From: Polyangiaceae bacterium
GTDB taxonomy: Bacteria > Myxococcota > Polyangia > Polyangiales > Polyangiaceae
Direction: 5' to 3'
Assembly: GCA_025936205.1 (NCBI GenBank)
Contig: JAICTU010000235.1
Coordinates: 1-13,747 of the forward strand
DNA: 13,747 bases
How positions within the stretch are numbered: the first letter of the stretch is position 1; every line of letters begins with the position of its first letter. Under the pieces are notes generated by a model. That model made no database searches and was not told the DNA's origin. It saw nothing but the letters and a program-made list of their open reading frames with translations. Both the position numbers and the translations under genes were made by a program. Shown here one piece after another: positions 1-9,526 of the stretch.

Positions 1-512
1 ACCGCTTCCTCTTCCTGAATGTCCTTCGGAAAGATCAGGCAGGTGACGGTGCTCTGATCGATCGCGATGCGCAGTGCCCGGTCGACGCAATGGCGCACGG
101 CAGCCGGGCTCGACACGGTCACGCAGTACTCGCTGGCAACATCCTTGAAGAGCGACGGCAGGTCCACCTCTTGCTGGTACGAGCTGCCGATGGCCGTGGT
201 GGCGGATTGACCGAGAATGGCGACCACGGGCTGGTGATCCATCTTCGCGTCATACAAGCCGTTCAAGACGTGGATCGCTCCGGGCCCGCTGGTGGCCAGA
301 CAGACCGCCACCTTGCCGGTGAACTTCGCGTCGGCGCAGGCCATGAAGGCCGCGAGCTCCTCGTGCCGCGCCTGGATGAAGCGCGGCTGATCATCGTTCT
401 TGCGCAGGCCTGCGAGCAGCCCGTTGATGCCGTCACCCGGGTAGCCGTAGATGCGCTCGATCCCCCACTCTCGCAAGCGCTGCATCACATACTGGCCGAC
501 ACTCGTTGCCAT
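1..512 (-). CDS. Thiamine-diphosphate-dependent enzyme, pyruvate oxidase/acetolactate synthase-like (N-terminal part, runs off the left edge)
   Basis: Reading leftwards from ATG 512-510 gives 170 open codons with no stop before the window edge, so about the last two thirds of the gene is missing. The protein starts MATSVGQYVMQRLREWGIER and has GYPGDGING at about 31-39, then RHEELAAFMA, whose Glu matches the conserved cofactor-activating Glu of the TPP-enzyme pyrimidine-binding domain. ATSGPGAIHVLNGLYDA and PVVAILGQ follow, the usual landmarks of that domain. Known members decarboxylate pyruvate or other 2-oxoacids, but the substrate cannot be read from this part. A second in-frame ATG lies at 521. 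The 512 start is preferred because an AAGG/GGAG stretch precedes it at a workable distance. It is the last visible gene of the minus-strand operon, 15 nt after the SDR gene. Confidence 0.9.
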   Translation of the reverse strand, partial: MATSVGQYVMQRLREWGIERIYGYPGDGINGLLAGLRKNDDQPRFIQARHEELAAFMACADAKFTGKVAVCLATSGPGAIHVLNGLYDAKMDHQPVVAILGQSATTAIGSSYQQEVDLPSLFKDVASEYCVTVSSPAAVRHCVDRALRIAIDQSTVTCLIFPKDIQEEEA

Positions 513-527
513 GTTCTCCATCCTTTC

Positions 528-1544
528 TCAGTGAGCCTGCGCCAGCGCGCGCCGCGTCCAGCGCTGCATCAACGCCGCCAGGCCTCCACCCACCAGCAGA
601 GCCCCGAACAGTTGCCAGCGGCGCTGGTTCGCCCAGAGCTGCCAGCTGAAGCCACGCGCGATCGAGTCGAACTCGCCGTGCGCACCGTGGTCGCCCGGCA
701 CAGGCTGCCAGAAGTTGTCGGCGCCGTTCGTGGCCGGCTCTGGCAGCAAGGCCCCGTCCCAGGCCGCATGCGCGAGGTGCCGATCCAGCCAGCCGGGAAC
801 CACCTTTTCTCCCAGCGTGGCCTCGACCGTGGTGTAACCGACCATGAGCTCGCGCCGCCGGTGCTCCGTCGCGAACAGGATCGCATCCGCCGCCACTTCG
901 GGCTGATAGATGGTGCCGACGGGACGCACCTTGTGCCCCATCTTGTTGCGCGTCCAGGTGAACTGGGTGGTGTTCAGGGCCGGCAGGTTCACCATCGATA
1001 GCCAGACCTGGCTCTTCTGGTGGATCAGCTCGGAGCGCACGGACTCGACCAGGCCCTGCAGGGCGTGCTTGCTCGCGCAGTAGGCGCTCTGCAGCGGGAT
1101 GGAGCGAAATGCGAGCGCCGAGCCCACCTGGATGATCACTCCACGGTCGCGCTTCACCATGCGCCCCAGAGCGCAGTGCAATCCGTGCGCGGAACCGAGA
1201 AAGGTAACGTCCACGATGTGCCGGAATTCTTCCGGGCTCATTTCCAGAAACGGGCTGTACATCGAGACCATCGCGTTGTTGATCCAGACGTCGATCGGTC
1301 CGAGTTCGCGCTCCACCTGCTGCGCCGCCGCCTCGACCTGCTCGAACCGGCTGACGTCGGTCGGGATGACGAGTGCCGTCGCGCCGCGCGCTTCCACGTC
1401 GCGCTGCGCACCTTCGAGGCCGTCGCGCCCCCTCGCGAGCAGCGCGAGCCGAGCCCCACGCCGCGCAAACAAGCGCGCGGTGGCCCGGCCGACTCCGCCC
1501 GAAGCCCCAGTGATGACGACTACCTGTCCGCCGTCGATGCGCAT
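528..1544 (-). CDS. SDR family NAD(P)-dependent oxidoreductase with C-terminal membrane segment
   Basis: A 338-residue short-chain dehydrogenase/reductase. The Rossmann cofactor loop TGASGGVG is at 12-19, Asp63 follows the second beta strand, NNAM at 89-92 replaces the usual NNAG, and the catalytic set is Ser142, Tyr155 and Lys159 (YCASK). This predicts NAD(P)-linked interconversion of an alcohol and a ketone; the substrate is unknown. The protein is longer than a classical SDR of about 250 residues. The extra C-terminal part ends in a hydrophobic stretch at about 311-326, bounded by RRW before and RWTRRA after, which looks like a single membrane anchor. The ATG is 2 nt after the stop of the FAD/Fe-S gene, and a GGAGGG ribosome site (1551-1556) sits inside the end of that gene. 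Tight coupling in an operon is therefore likely. Confidence 0.93.
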   Translation of the reverse strand: MRIDGGQVVVITGASGGVGRATARLFARRGARLALLARGRDGLEGAQRDVEARGATALVIPTDVSRFEQVEAAAQQVERELGPIDVWINNAMVSMYSPFLEMSPEEFRHIVDVTFLGSAHGLHCALGRMVKRDRGVIIQVGSALAFRSIPLQSAYCASKHALQGLVESVRSELIHQKSQVWLSMVNLPALNTTQFTWTRNKMGHKVRPVGTIYQPEVAADAILFATEHRRRELMVGYTTVEATLGEKVVPGWLDRHLAHAAWDGALLPEPATNGADNFWQPVPGDHGAHGEFDSIARGFSWQLWANQRRWQLFGALLVGGGLAALMQRWTRRALAQAH

Positions 1545-1546
1545 CG

Positions 1547-4500
1547 CTAGCCCTCCATCGCTCGAGAAAGCAGCCGAGCCAGCGGTCGTTGGCCGGGCTG
1601 ACGCCGCGCGATGATCAGCGCGGCTCCGCCGATGCCGAGCGCCAGCAGCACGCCGCCGCGGCGGCGCCGGCGCGCCTGAGCCGCGACCTCAGCCAGCATC
1701 GTCCGCACCTGACGGACGACGGCATCACCCCGGATCGCCATCTGCACGACCTGCGCGCTATGCAGCGCGGTTCGCCCGGTCTGCTGCCGGATCTGTTCCC
1801 GGCAGCTGAAGCCGTCAGCGATCAGCAACTCCTCGGCCGGCGCGTTGCGCACCTCGGGCAACAGCGCACGCTCCCCGCAGGCCACACTCACGGCATAGTG
1901 GTCGTTGCTGCGCTCGTAGCCGAAAGCGCCCGCCATGCCACAGCAGCCCATCTCGGGCTCGCGGTGCTGGAGCTGCATCTGATCGAAGAGTGCCCGCTCG
2001 GAAGCGAGCTTGCCCGGCGTGCTGTCATCGAGCGCGTCCAGCGCCTTCTGATGGCAATGGCCGTGGACCAGGGCGGCGCGCGGCAGCGGCGGCGGCTTGT
2101 AGCCGTTCGCTCGTGATTGCAAGAAGCCGCTCAACGTGAAGGTCAGCCCGCGCAGACGCTGGGCATCTTGATCATTGGGCAGCAAATTCCCGAGCTCGTC
2201 CTGAAACGCTGCCCAACAGCTCGGCTCGAGTACGACCATCGGGATGCCTGCACGATAGAAGGGCCGGAGCTCGTCCAGCGAACGCAGCCAGCGCCGCTTG
2301 GCCTGCGTCAGGAAGCCGTAGTCGTAGAGCGGACGCCCGCAGCACACGTCCCCTCGCGGAACCAGCACCTGGAAGCCCGCCTGCTCCAGCACCTCGGTGG
2401 CGGCGACTGCGACCTCCGGATGGAAGTGGTCGTTGAAGGTATCCGGAAAGAGCACCACCTGCGGCGCTCCCTCCTGACGCAGCGGGCGCCGTGCAAACCA
2501 GCTCTTGAAGGTCCGAGGAGCAAACGCAGGCACCTCGCGCCGAGGATGGACGCCGCCCAGGAATTTTGCCACGCGCGCGAGCCCGCGGGTGTGCGTGAAC
2601 GCATTGGCGAGCCCGGGCGCGTACGCGGCGAGCCGTGACCAGGTGTGGATCCAGCCGAACGCATAGGCATGCCGCGGCCGCAGCCGGCCCCGATAGTAGT
2701 GGCTCAGGAACTCGGACTTGTACGTCGCCATATCGACGTTGACAGGGCAATCGCCCTTGCAGCCCTTGCAGGACAGGCACAGATCGAGCGCCTCTTTCAC
2801 CTCTTCGCTCCGCCAGCCGTCGCGCACGAGCTCGCCGTTCAGCATCTCGAACAGCAACCGCGCGCGCCCCCGGGTGGAGTGCTTTTCTTCCCGGGTCACC
2901 ATGTAGGAGGGGCACATCGTGCCTCCCTCCTCGCGCCGGCAAGCACCGACGCCGACACAGCGCAGCGCCGCACGCGCGAAGTCGTGTCGGTCGTCGGGGT
3001 AGCTGAAGTGCGTCGCGAGCTGCGGCGGATTGTAATCGCTGCCCAGCCTCAAGTGCTCGCTGACGCCGAAGGCCCTGCCTTCGAGGTTCACCAGCTTGCC
3101 GGTGTTCATGCGATTATCGGGATCCCAGATGCGCTTGAACTCAGTGAACGCCTGCACGAGCTCCGGACCGAACATCTGCTGCCAGAACTGAGCGCGCGCT
3201 TGACCATCCCCGTGCTCCCCAGATGCCACACCCCCGTACTTCTTCACGAGCTCCACGGCTTCGTTCAGGAACTTCTGGTAGCTCTGGATGCCTTGCGCCG
3301 TGTACACGTCGAACGAGACCCGGCAGTGCACGCAGCCTTGGCCGAGGTGGCCGTAGAGCGCAGGATTGTGGCCGTAGCGCCGGAACAGCTGGCGCAGCTC
3401 GCGCAGGTACTCGTGCACCACTTGCACGGGCACCGCCGAATCCTCCCAGCCCGGCCAGCTATCGGGCTCTCCTGGTACCCAGGTGGTGCTGCCGAGCCCG
3501 CCCTCGCGCACGCGCCAGATCATGTGCTCCTGCTCGACGTCGTCGTAGAGCTTCATGTCGATCGGGGCGCGGCGCCCGAGGTGCCGAACGTGCTCCATCA
3601 TCCGGCGCGCTTGCTCGTCGCTCGCCTCGCGCGACTCGCCACCGAACTCGACGAGCAGGTACGCTGGGCCCTTGGGCAGCATCGCCAGGCTGGCGTCCGC
3701 GTCGCCCTTGCGCCGCACGTAGTCGAACAGCAGGTCGTCCAATCCCTCGCACGCGATCGGCTGGAACTCCAGCACGTCCAGCGCACACTCGGCGCCGGTA
3801 CAGATATCATCGAAGCCGAGCATGACGACGGTGCGTGCCTGGGGATTGGGCGCCAGGTGCAAGGTCGCCTCCACGATGGTGACCAGCGTCGACTCCGATC
3901 CGACCAGGGCGCGCGCGACGTGAAAGCCGTTCTCCGGCAGCAGGTCGTCGAGATTGTAGCCGGAGACGCGGCGGCCGAGCCGCGGCATGTCGCGGCGGAT
4001 CACGTCGCCGTAACGGTCCACGAGGGCCCGCAGGGCGCGGTAGATCTCGCCCCGTCGCCCACCAGCCCGGATGATCGCGTCCAGCTGCTCGGGGGGCGTT
4101 GCGCCCACGCGCAAGCGCGTACCGTCGTAAAGCACGACGTCGAGCGAGTGCGTGTTGTCGCTGGTGCGCAGGCCCAGACCCGCGTTCTTGCTGAGCAGGG
4201 AGTGGCTACCGCAGGAATTGTTGCCCAGCATGCCGCCGAGCGTGCAGCGGCTATGTGTTGCGGGATCGGGCCCGAAGAGCAGCCCCTGGGCGCGTGAGGC
4301 TTCGCGAAAGCGATCCAGCACGCAGCCGGGTTGCACAGAACCGAGGCTATGTTGCGCGTCGATCTCGACGACGTGATGCATGTACTTCGAGAAATCGAGC
4401 AGCAGACCGGTGTTGCAACCCTGGCCCGCGAGGCTCGTACCGCCGCCGCGCGAGAGCACCGGTGCACCATGCTGTCGCGCGACGCGCACGGCGGCCTCGA

Positions 4501-4738
4501 CGTCCTCGGCATGACGCGGCAGGACCACGCCCAGCGGCGCCTGGCGGTAGTTGGAGGCGTCCGTCGCGTACAGGGCCCGCGCGCCTTCGTCGAAGCGCAC
4601 CTCGCCCGAGATCCGCTGCCGCAGCTCCGCCGCCATGGACGCGAGCACCTGGCTGCTGAACCCGGACCGACTGTCGTCAGTTTGCAGACGACGCCGGCGC
4701 GCCGTGGCCGCCGAATTGAGAACGCTCAGTCGAATCAT
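1547..4738 (-). CDS. FAD-binding and 4Fe-4S oxidoreductase (YdiJ/GlcD-GlpC fusion type) with C-terminal membrane segment
   Basis: A 1063-residue fusion close in size to E. coli YdiJ. The FAD-binding half has RGGGTSLAGQGCN at 97-109, the GPDPATHSRCTLGG and GNNSCGSHS loop at 156-180, and SGYNLD near 259. The FAD-oxidase C domain has GHLGQGCVHCR at 463-473 and SGEHGDGQAR at 506-515. A ferredoxin-like segment follows, with Cys594, Cys600 and Cys609 and a classic CLSCKGCKGDCP set (654, 657, 660, 664). CCG-type cysteine domains carry CCGRP at 799-803, HGHCH near 892-896 and GCCGMAGAFG at 931-940. Relatives oxidise 2-hydroxyacids such as D-lactate, D-2-hydroxyglutarate or glycolate and pass electrons through Fe-S centres towards quinone. 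The exact substrate is not deducible. An Arg run at 1023-1027 and a hydrophobic stretch at 1029-1045 suggest a membrane anchor. AGGAG overlaps the preceding stop codon, 5 nt before the ATG. Confidence 0.93.
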   Translation of the reverse strand: MIRLSVLNSAATARRRRLQTDDSRSGFSSQVLASMAAELRQRISGEVRFDEGARALYATDASNYRQAPLGVVLPRHAEDVEAAVRVARQHGAPVLSRGGGTSLAGQGCNTGLLLDFSKYMHHVVEIDAQHSLGSVQPGCVLDRFREASRAQGLLFGPDPATHSRCTLGGMLGNNSCGSHSLLSKNAGLGLRTSDNTHSLDVVLYDGTRLRVGATPPEQLDAIIRAGGRRGEIYRALRALVDRYGDVIRRDMPRLGRRVSGYNLDDLLPENGFHVARALVGSESTLVTIVEATLHLAPNPQARTVVMLGFDDICTGAECALDVLEFQPIACEGLDDLLFDYVRRKGDADASLAMLPKGPAYLLVEFGGESREASDEQARRMMEHVRHLGRRAPIDMKLYDDVEQEHMIWRVREGGLGSTTWVPGEPDSWPGWEDSAVPVQVVHEYLRELRQLFRRYGHNPALYGHLGQGCVHCRVSFDVYTAQGIQSYQKFLNEAVELVKKYGGVASGEHGDGQARAQFWQQMFGPELVQAFTEFKRIWDPDNRMNTGKLVNLEGRAFGVSEHLRLGSDYNPPQLATHFSYPDDRHDFARAALRCVGVGACRREEGGTMCPSYMVTREEKHSTRGRARLLFEMLNGELVRDGWRSEEVKEALDLCLSCKGCKGDCPVNVDMATYKSEFLSHYYRGRLRPRHAYAFGWIHTWSRLAAYAPGLANAFTHTRGLARVAKFLGGVHPRREVPAFAPRTFKSWFARRPLRQEGAPQVVLFPDTFNDHFHPEVAVAATEVLEQAGFQVLVPRGDVCCGRPLYDYGFLTQAKRRWLRSLDELRPFYRAGIPMVVLEPSCWAAFQDELGNLLPNDQDAQRLRGLTFTLSGFLQSRANGYKPPPLPRAALVHGHCHQKALDALDDSTPGKLASERALFDQMQLQHREPEMGCCGMAGAFGYERSNDHYAVSVACGERALLPEVRNAPAEELLIADGFSCREQIRQQTGRTALHSAQVVQMAIRGDAVVRQVRTMLAEVAAQARRRRRGGVLLALGIGGAALIIARRQPGQRPLARLLSRAMEG

Positions 4739-4747
4739 CGAAGCTCC

Positions 4748-5113
4748 TCACTGCGAGTAGGCGATTGTCGACAGCAGCGCCTCCTCTGCCTGTCGCGAAT
4801 CGAGACGAGTGTGCTGCACCACGATGGGTACATCCGACACGATCACGCTCGCGTAGTCCGTGCCCCGAGGGATCGGCGCCGGGTCACGCAGGTCGTTGAA
4901 GCGCAGGTGCAAGGTGCGGCGCGCCGGAACCTGGACCTGATAAGGGCCACACGGCTCACGATCGGAGAAGAACACGGTGATCTCGACGTGCGCATCGAGA
5001 TCGCTGGCGTTGAGTAGACAGGCAGCCTCGTGGCTCTCCAGGGCCCGGCTCGTCGCGTGACTCTCCGGCGGGATATAGCCTTCGGCGATCGCCCACAGCT
5101 TGCGACCGATCAT
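4748..5113 (-). CDS. ASRT-family protein (Anabaena sensory rhodopsin transducer-like)
   Basis: The 121-residue product starts MIGRKLWAIAEGYIPPESH and carries SHEAACLLNASDLDAHVEIT, VFFSDREPCGPY, VPARRTLHLRFNDL, PIPRGTDYASVI, SDVPIVVQHTRLDSRQAEEA and a STIAY end. These are the conserved blocks of the ASRT family, small beta-sandwich proteins named after the soluble partner of Anabaena sensory rhodopsin. Most homologues occur without a rhodopsin and are thought to bind small molecules. No rhodopsin is visible here. The frame stays open upstream to ATG 5236, with further Met codons at 5221 and 5200, which would add a hydrophobic leader (LWVVGPLAAIGVCLA). The 5113 start is chosen because family members begin at this point, although its AGGG ribosome site is weak; 5221 has a fair GAGG site. 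It leads the minus-strand operon, 9 nt before the FAD/Fe-S gene. Confidence 0.87.
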   Translation of the reverse strand: MIGRKLWAIAEGYIPPESHATSRALESHEAACLLNASDLDAHVEITVFFSDREPCGPYQVQVPARRTLHLRFNDLRDPAPIPRGTDYASVIVSDVPIVVQHTRLDSRQAEEALLSTIAYSQ

Positions 5114-5222
5114 GCGGACCCTGGATGCAAGACACACACCGATTGCCGCGAGTGGACCAACAACCCACAATTCGCGTCCGAACGCGTGAGCTTCCGCCAT
5201 CGGGGTCGCACGCGGGCGCATC

Positions 5223-5246
5223 CTTCCGCCTCGCATGTGGCGGAAG
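5223..5246. repeat. 8-bp inverted repeat with an extra direct copy upstream
   Basis: CTTCCGCC (5223-5230) and GGCGGAAG (5239-5246) form a perfect inverted repeat with an 8-nt spacer. A third copy, CTTCCGCC, lies at 5191-5198. All three sit in the 215-bp region between the divergent ASRT-led operon and the extensin-like gene, where promoters for both should be. This could be a repressor site or a leader hairpin. If the ASRT gene really starts at 5221 or 5236, part of it would lie at or inside the gene start. Confidence 0.45.
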
Positions 5247-5328
5247 CGACGGGATCCAGCTGGTCAGACCGCATGGCTGTCCTTGCGGGCCTCCGATGCA
5301 GCGGGCTACGTAGAGGATCGACTCACAG

Positions 5329-6105
5329 GTGAATCGACTTACGAATCGTGTCTTGGCGGTTCTGAGCGCCGCAACATTGACCTGTTGTTGGGCGAGTACT
5401 GCTCCCCGCTTTCGCCCGACGGAGACTCTGGTCAGCACCTCCTCCGCACAGGCAGCTTCTGCTGGCGCAGCAAATGCTTCATCTGCGCTCTCGCGCGGAC
5501 AACTCTGGTCGGCCTGGAATCGTCTCCGTGGCGATGCGTATCCGCTCGATGCGCTCGATCGTTCCCTGGAGCTGGGTGAAAAGATCGTCTGCGATGCGCG
5601 CCCGCTGGTCGCCTATGAGGGCCAGCGCCTGCGCTATCGAGGCACCGTCTGGGTCAATCCCGCCTTTCGCGAGAGGCTGGAGCGCTTCGAAGAGCTGGTG
5701 CGCGAGGTGGCAGTCGAGATCTATGGCCGTGCTCCCCGGAGGATCGATCACCTCGGCGCCTACAACTGCCGCTCCACCCGGCACCATACGGGCCGACTCA
5801 GCGAGCATGCCCTCGGTAACGCGCTCGACGTTGCCGGCTTCGAGTTCGGGCCCGCTCCGAAGCAGGGCCTGGCGTCTCCCTTGCCCAAGGGGTTGCGAGG
5901 GGCCTTTCGTGTGCGCGTTGCGGAACACTGGCGCCCACGCGGCGATAGCCCCGTTGCAAGTGTCCACGCTCGCTTTCTGCACGAATTGGCCGCGCGCTGC
6001 GAAGAGCGCTCCGACCTGTTTCGTGTGCTGATCGGCCCGAACCAACGGGACCATGCCGACCATTTTCACTTCGACATGTCGCCCTGGCATTACGTGAACC
6101 TTTAG
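5329..6105 (+). CDS. Exported extensin-like C-terminal domain protein (M15-peptidase-like fold)
   Basis: A 258-residue protein from a GTG start. Residues 1-22 (MNRLTNRVLAVLSAATLTCC) form a short basic then hydrophobic leader, so export to the periplasm is likely. The cysteines at 19-20 do not make a canonical lipobox. A low-complexity Ala/Ser linker runs to about 55. The catalytic-type domain has YNCRSTR at 145-151, LSEHALGNALDVAGF at 157-171 and HADHFHFDM at 242-250. His160, Asp167 and the late His pair (245, 247) match the zinc-ligand pattern of D,D-carboxypeptidase-like M15 enzymes, to which the extensin-C family is related. A role in peptidoglycan trimming is inferred, not shown. The start is the weakest part of the call, since AGAGG lies about 12 nt upstream. 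The gene is divergent from the ASRT operon and convergent with the ferritin-like gene. Confidence 0.85.
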   Translation: MNRLTNRVLAVLSAATLTCCWASTAPRFRPTETLVSTSSAQAASAGAANASSALSRGQLWSAWNRLRGDAYPLDALDRSLELGEKIVCDARPLVAYEGQRLRYRGTVWVNPAFRERLERFEELVREVAVEIYGRAPRRIDHLGAYNCRSTRHHTGRLSEHALGNALDVAGFEFGPAPKQGLASPLPKGLRGAFRVRVAEHWRPRGDSPVASVHARFLHELAARCEERSDLFRVLIGPNQRDHADHFHFDMSPWHYVNL

Positions 6106-6144
6106 CGGGCGGCTCTCGCCACTCTGCCGCGCTCGAGAAGGCGC

Positions 6145-6184
6145 GCCAGGCGCAGCGCACGGGGGGGGAGCGCTTGCGCCTGGC
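6145..6184. terminator. Hairpin between convergent genes (no U-tract)
   Basis: GCCAGGCGCA (6145-6154) pairs perfectly with TGCGCCTGGC (6175-6184). GCGC at 6155-6158 can pair further with 6170-6173, leaving one bulged T. The loop contains a run of eight G (6161-6168). It lies in the 110-nt gap between the ends of the extensin-like and ferritin-like genes, a fitting place for a two-way terminator. No T-run follows on either strand, so intrinsic termination is uncertain. Confidence 0.5.
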
Positions 6185-6215
6185 ATTGCTCGGCCGAGCT
6201 TCGCCCGGGCTGCCT

Positions 6216-6812
6216 CTAGTGACGCAGCTTCTCCGCTGCCTGCTCGGCGCGAGCGGCGCCGACCGCCGTCTTGACGTGCCGTTGCTCCTCGGGCGGAGGG
6301 AGCACGGCGTTCAGCCCGAGCGATTGGATCCAGAGCTCACGGCACCAGCCCTTGGTGTGGTACAGGTGCTCGTCCTCCTGATCTTCCACCTCGTCGCAGG
6401 CGTTCGCCACCATGGCCGCGCTATCGCCGGTGAGCTCGTCCGCACACTTGGTGAGCAGCTCCCAGTCGAGATGGTCCTTCGTCTCAGCGAGCACCACGCA
6501 TTCGCACGCCACCAGCTGGGCGGCAGCCGGGTCTCCCGCGGCTCGCGCCATCTTCATGGCTTCCACCAGGGAGGCTCCGAGATGGCGCACCACCGCTCGG
6601 CCGGGGGTTTCTCGATGCGGATCGATCTCGAGGGCCTTGCAGATCCCTTCCAGGGTCGACACGTGCGTGCGGGTCTGATTCAGGTACTTTTCCCACTCCT
6701 CTTTCAGCTCTTGCTCCACTGCACACTGCGCCGCGAGCTCGTACACCTTCACGCCGCCCTGCTCGTGCTCCAGGGACTGCAAGATCAGTTCTTCCAGCTG
6801 TTCGCTCTTCAT
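6216..6812 (-). CDS. Ferritin-like four-helix protein downstream of catalase
   Basis: The 198-residue product starts MKSEQLEELILQSLEHEQGG. It is almost entirely helical, with Glu/His patterns typical of di-iron ferritin-like bundles: EHEQ at 15-18, EWEKYLNQTRTH at 39-50, CECVVLAETKDH at 103-114 and EVEDQEDEH at 141-149. Binding of an iron pair is inferred from these, and individual ligands are not certain. The start at 6812 has a strong AAGGAG site 6 nt upstream. A longer reading from GTG 6851 lacks one and would run into the catalase stop region. It follows the catalase by 35 nt on the same strand, so co-transcription is likely. Iron sequestration during peroxide stress is a sensible but unproven role. 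The C-terminal tail after about 170 is charged and Ala-rich. Confidence 0.82.
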   Translation of the reverse strand: MKSEQLEELILQSLEHEQGGVKVYELAAQCAVEQELKEEWEKYLNQTRTHVSTLEGICKALEIDPHRETPGRAVVRHLGASLVEAMKMARAAGDPAAAQLVACECVVLAETKDHLDWELLTKCADELTGDSAAMVANACDEVEDQEDEHLYHTKGWCRELWIQSLGLNAVLPPPEEQRHVKTAVGAARAEQAAEKLRH

Positions 6813-6847
6813 CTGTTGCTCCTTGATGGGTTCTCGACTCTCGCGCC

Positions 6848-9289
<2,442 letters not shown>

Positions 9290-9314
9290 CCACACTCCAA
9301 GGGAAGTACGCCCG

Positions 9315-9510
9315 CTTTGCAGGGTGCATGCCAGGCCCGCGATTCAAGGCTGGCCACGCTTGCATCGCAGGCTCTTTGCCCCTGCCCGCTCGCGGGCGCA
9401 CGTGAGTGCCTCGGTCGAGGCACTCCGCCACGAGCACTTTGGCGTCCACTCTCGCTCCGCCCGCGCTCGCACCGTGGTCCGCCGCTTGCACTCCCCCGCG
9501 CCCTGCAAAG
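9315..9510. repeat. Distal 10-bp inverted repeat in both divergent leaders
   Basis: CTTTGCAGGG at 9315-9324 is the exact reverse complement of CCCTGCAAAG at 9501-9510. Read in the sense of each gene, both the catalase and the SRPBCC gene therefore carry CCCTGCAAAG upstream of their start codons, ending 25 nt and 16 nt before the ATG respectively. The pair is centred within about 2 bp of the palindrome at 9404-9425. A shared transcription-factor or leader element is suggested. Confidence 0.5.
9404..9425. promoter_or_regulatory. Palindromic operator candidate between catalase and SRPBCC genes
   Basis: GAGTGCCTCG (9404-9413) and CGAGGCACTC (9416-9425) form a perfect inverted repeat with only a 2-bp centre (GT). 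It lies near the middle of the 237-bp divergent intergenic region. The tight spacing suits a dimeric DNA-binding regulator acting on both promoters better than an RNA hairpin. I could not recognise the motif as the site of a named regulator, and no regulator gene is in the window. Clear -35/-10 boxes were not identified. Confidence 0.55.
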
Positions 9511-9526
9511 GCAACCAGGTGAGCTC

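Noticed and set aside
2508..2525. Peptide VCSSDL in an antisense-strand alternative frame, resembling a sequencing-adapter translation
   Set aside because: The underlying bases do not match the adapter sequence, and the correct frame here reads smoothly through the FAD/Fe-S protein. It is coincidence, not contamination or a misjoin.
2645..4297. 550-codon plus-strand open frame
   Set aside because: It lies antisense to the FAD/Fe-S gene, whose frame has clear family motifs throughout. The translation is Arg/His/Ala/Leu-rich with no recognisable domain, as expected for a shadow frame in GC-rich DNA.
9384..9397. GCCCGC/GCGGGC inverted repeat near the catalase promoter
   Set aside because: Six GC-only base pairs per arm are expected by chance in DNA of this composition. 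It is not placed symmetrically like the two longer repeats.
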